A DNA stretch of 5,487 nt from Candidatus Omnitrophota bacterium (GTDB lineage: Bacteria > Ratteibacteria > UBA8468 > B48-G9 > JAFGKM01): positions 1 to 5,487 of the forward strand of contig JAMWCO010000110.1 of NCBI GenBank assembly GCA_023818785.1, written 5' to 3'. Below are positions 5,377-5,487 of this stretch, in pieces (position 1 is the stretch's first letter; the number at the start of each line of letters is the position of its first letter). A program made the position numbers and the translations under genes. The notes under the pieces were generated by a model. It saw only the letters and a list, made by a program, of their open reading frames with translations, made no database searches and was not told the origin of the DNA.

Positions 5377-5487
5377 TTAATATCTTTCAGCAATCTCTTT
5401 TGCAATTTTAACCCAGTTTGATATTCTTTCAGGTTTATTTCTACAAGTATGAATGTCCTTAAGTATTACTTCAACTACACAGTTTTT
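5377..5487 (-). CDS. C-terminal end of a uroporphyrinogen-decarboxylase-like protein (partial)
   Basis: The last 36 codons and TAA stop (5379-5377) of a gene that enters from the right edge on the minus strand. The peptide contains EVILKDIHTCRNKPERI, then a Trp and an amphipathic end, VKIAKEIAERY. A basic-acidic-x-His-Thr stretch, a Pro-Glu/Asn pair and W-x-x-I-A-x-E close to the end is the usual finish of UroD-like proteins related to corrinoid methyltransferase and 'trimethylamine corrinoid protein 2' families, which are common in anaerobes and PVC-type bacteria. The family call is made from memory of that tail and is only moderate; that it is a real coding end is better supported, because the stop sits 1 nt before the ispF ATG and codon use matches the neighbours. 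Confidence 0.55.
   Translation of the reverse strand, partial: KNCVVEVILKDIHTCRNKPERISNWVKIAKEIAERY

Noticed and set aside
5376..5405. N-terminal extension of IspF from the TTG at 5405
   Set aside because: It adds ten residues absent from the family, uses a rare start, and lies within the coding end of the upstream gene.

Overview
This is an AT-rich window (roughly 30% GC by eye) with tightly packed genes and arginine codons that are almost all AGA/AGG. The content points to a strictly anaerobic bacterium: an electron-transfer flavoprotein with a fused two-cluster ferredoxin domain, a V/A-type rotary ATPase instead of F-type subunits, and the bacterial MEP isoprenoid pathway. A Gfo/Idh/MocA oxidoreductase and the tail of a protein resembling uroporphyrinogen-decarboxylase/corrinoid-methyltransferase proteins fit an uncultivated anaerobic lineage, perhaps near the PVC/Omnitrophota groups. 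That placement is a low-confidence guess from gene content.

Layout. Positions 1-158 are a non-coding leader with a G-rich/C-rich segment and a strong Shine-Dalgarno. A Gfo/Idh/MocA oxidoreductase follows (159-1148). After 46 bp comes a very compact plus-strand run: etfB (1195-1980), etfA with an N-terminal 2[4Fe-4S] domain (1981-3165), V-ATPase proteolipid subunit K (3169-3642), V-ATPase stalk subunit E (3645-4175) and a TauE/SafE-family membrane protein (4181-4918). Gaps inside this run are 0 to 5 bp, so it is probably one transcript. On the minus strand, ispF (5375-4908) converges on it with an 11-bp tail overlap. Its ATG lies 1 nt after the stop of a gene that enters from the right edge.

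How the genes may work together. The ETF moves electrons between a dehydrogenase partner not in the window, NAD(H) and ferredoxin. ATPase subunit K keeps all five positions that bind Na+ in the Enterococcus hirae K ring, so the rotor is predicted to be sodium-coupled. A Na+ economy linking flavin-based electron bifurcation to ATP synthesis, as in some acetogens, is a reasonable inference, but the connecting complex (Rnf or similar) is not seen here. The ATPase genes are incomplete locally: only K and E are present, with no A, B, D, C, F or I.

Most notable points: the split K-E ATPase pair joined to etfBA, the predicted Na+ site, the ferredoxin-fused EtfA, and an IspF that lacks about four residues where E. 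coli IspF has the Phe-x-x-Arg-x-Glu isoprenoid-binding segment. I found no CRISPR array, tRNA, rRNA, intact mobile element or clear riboswitch.
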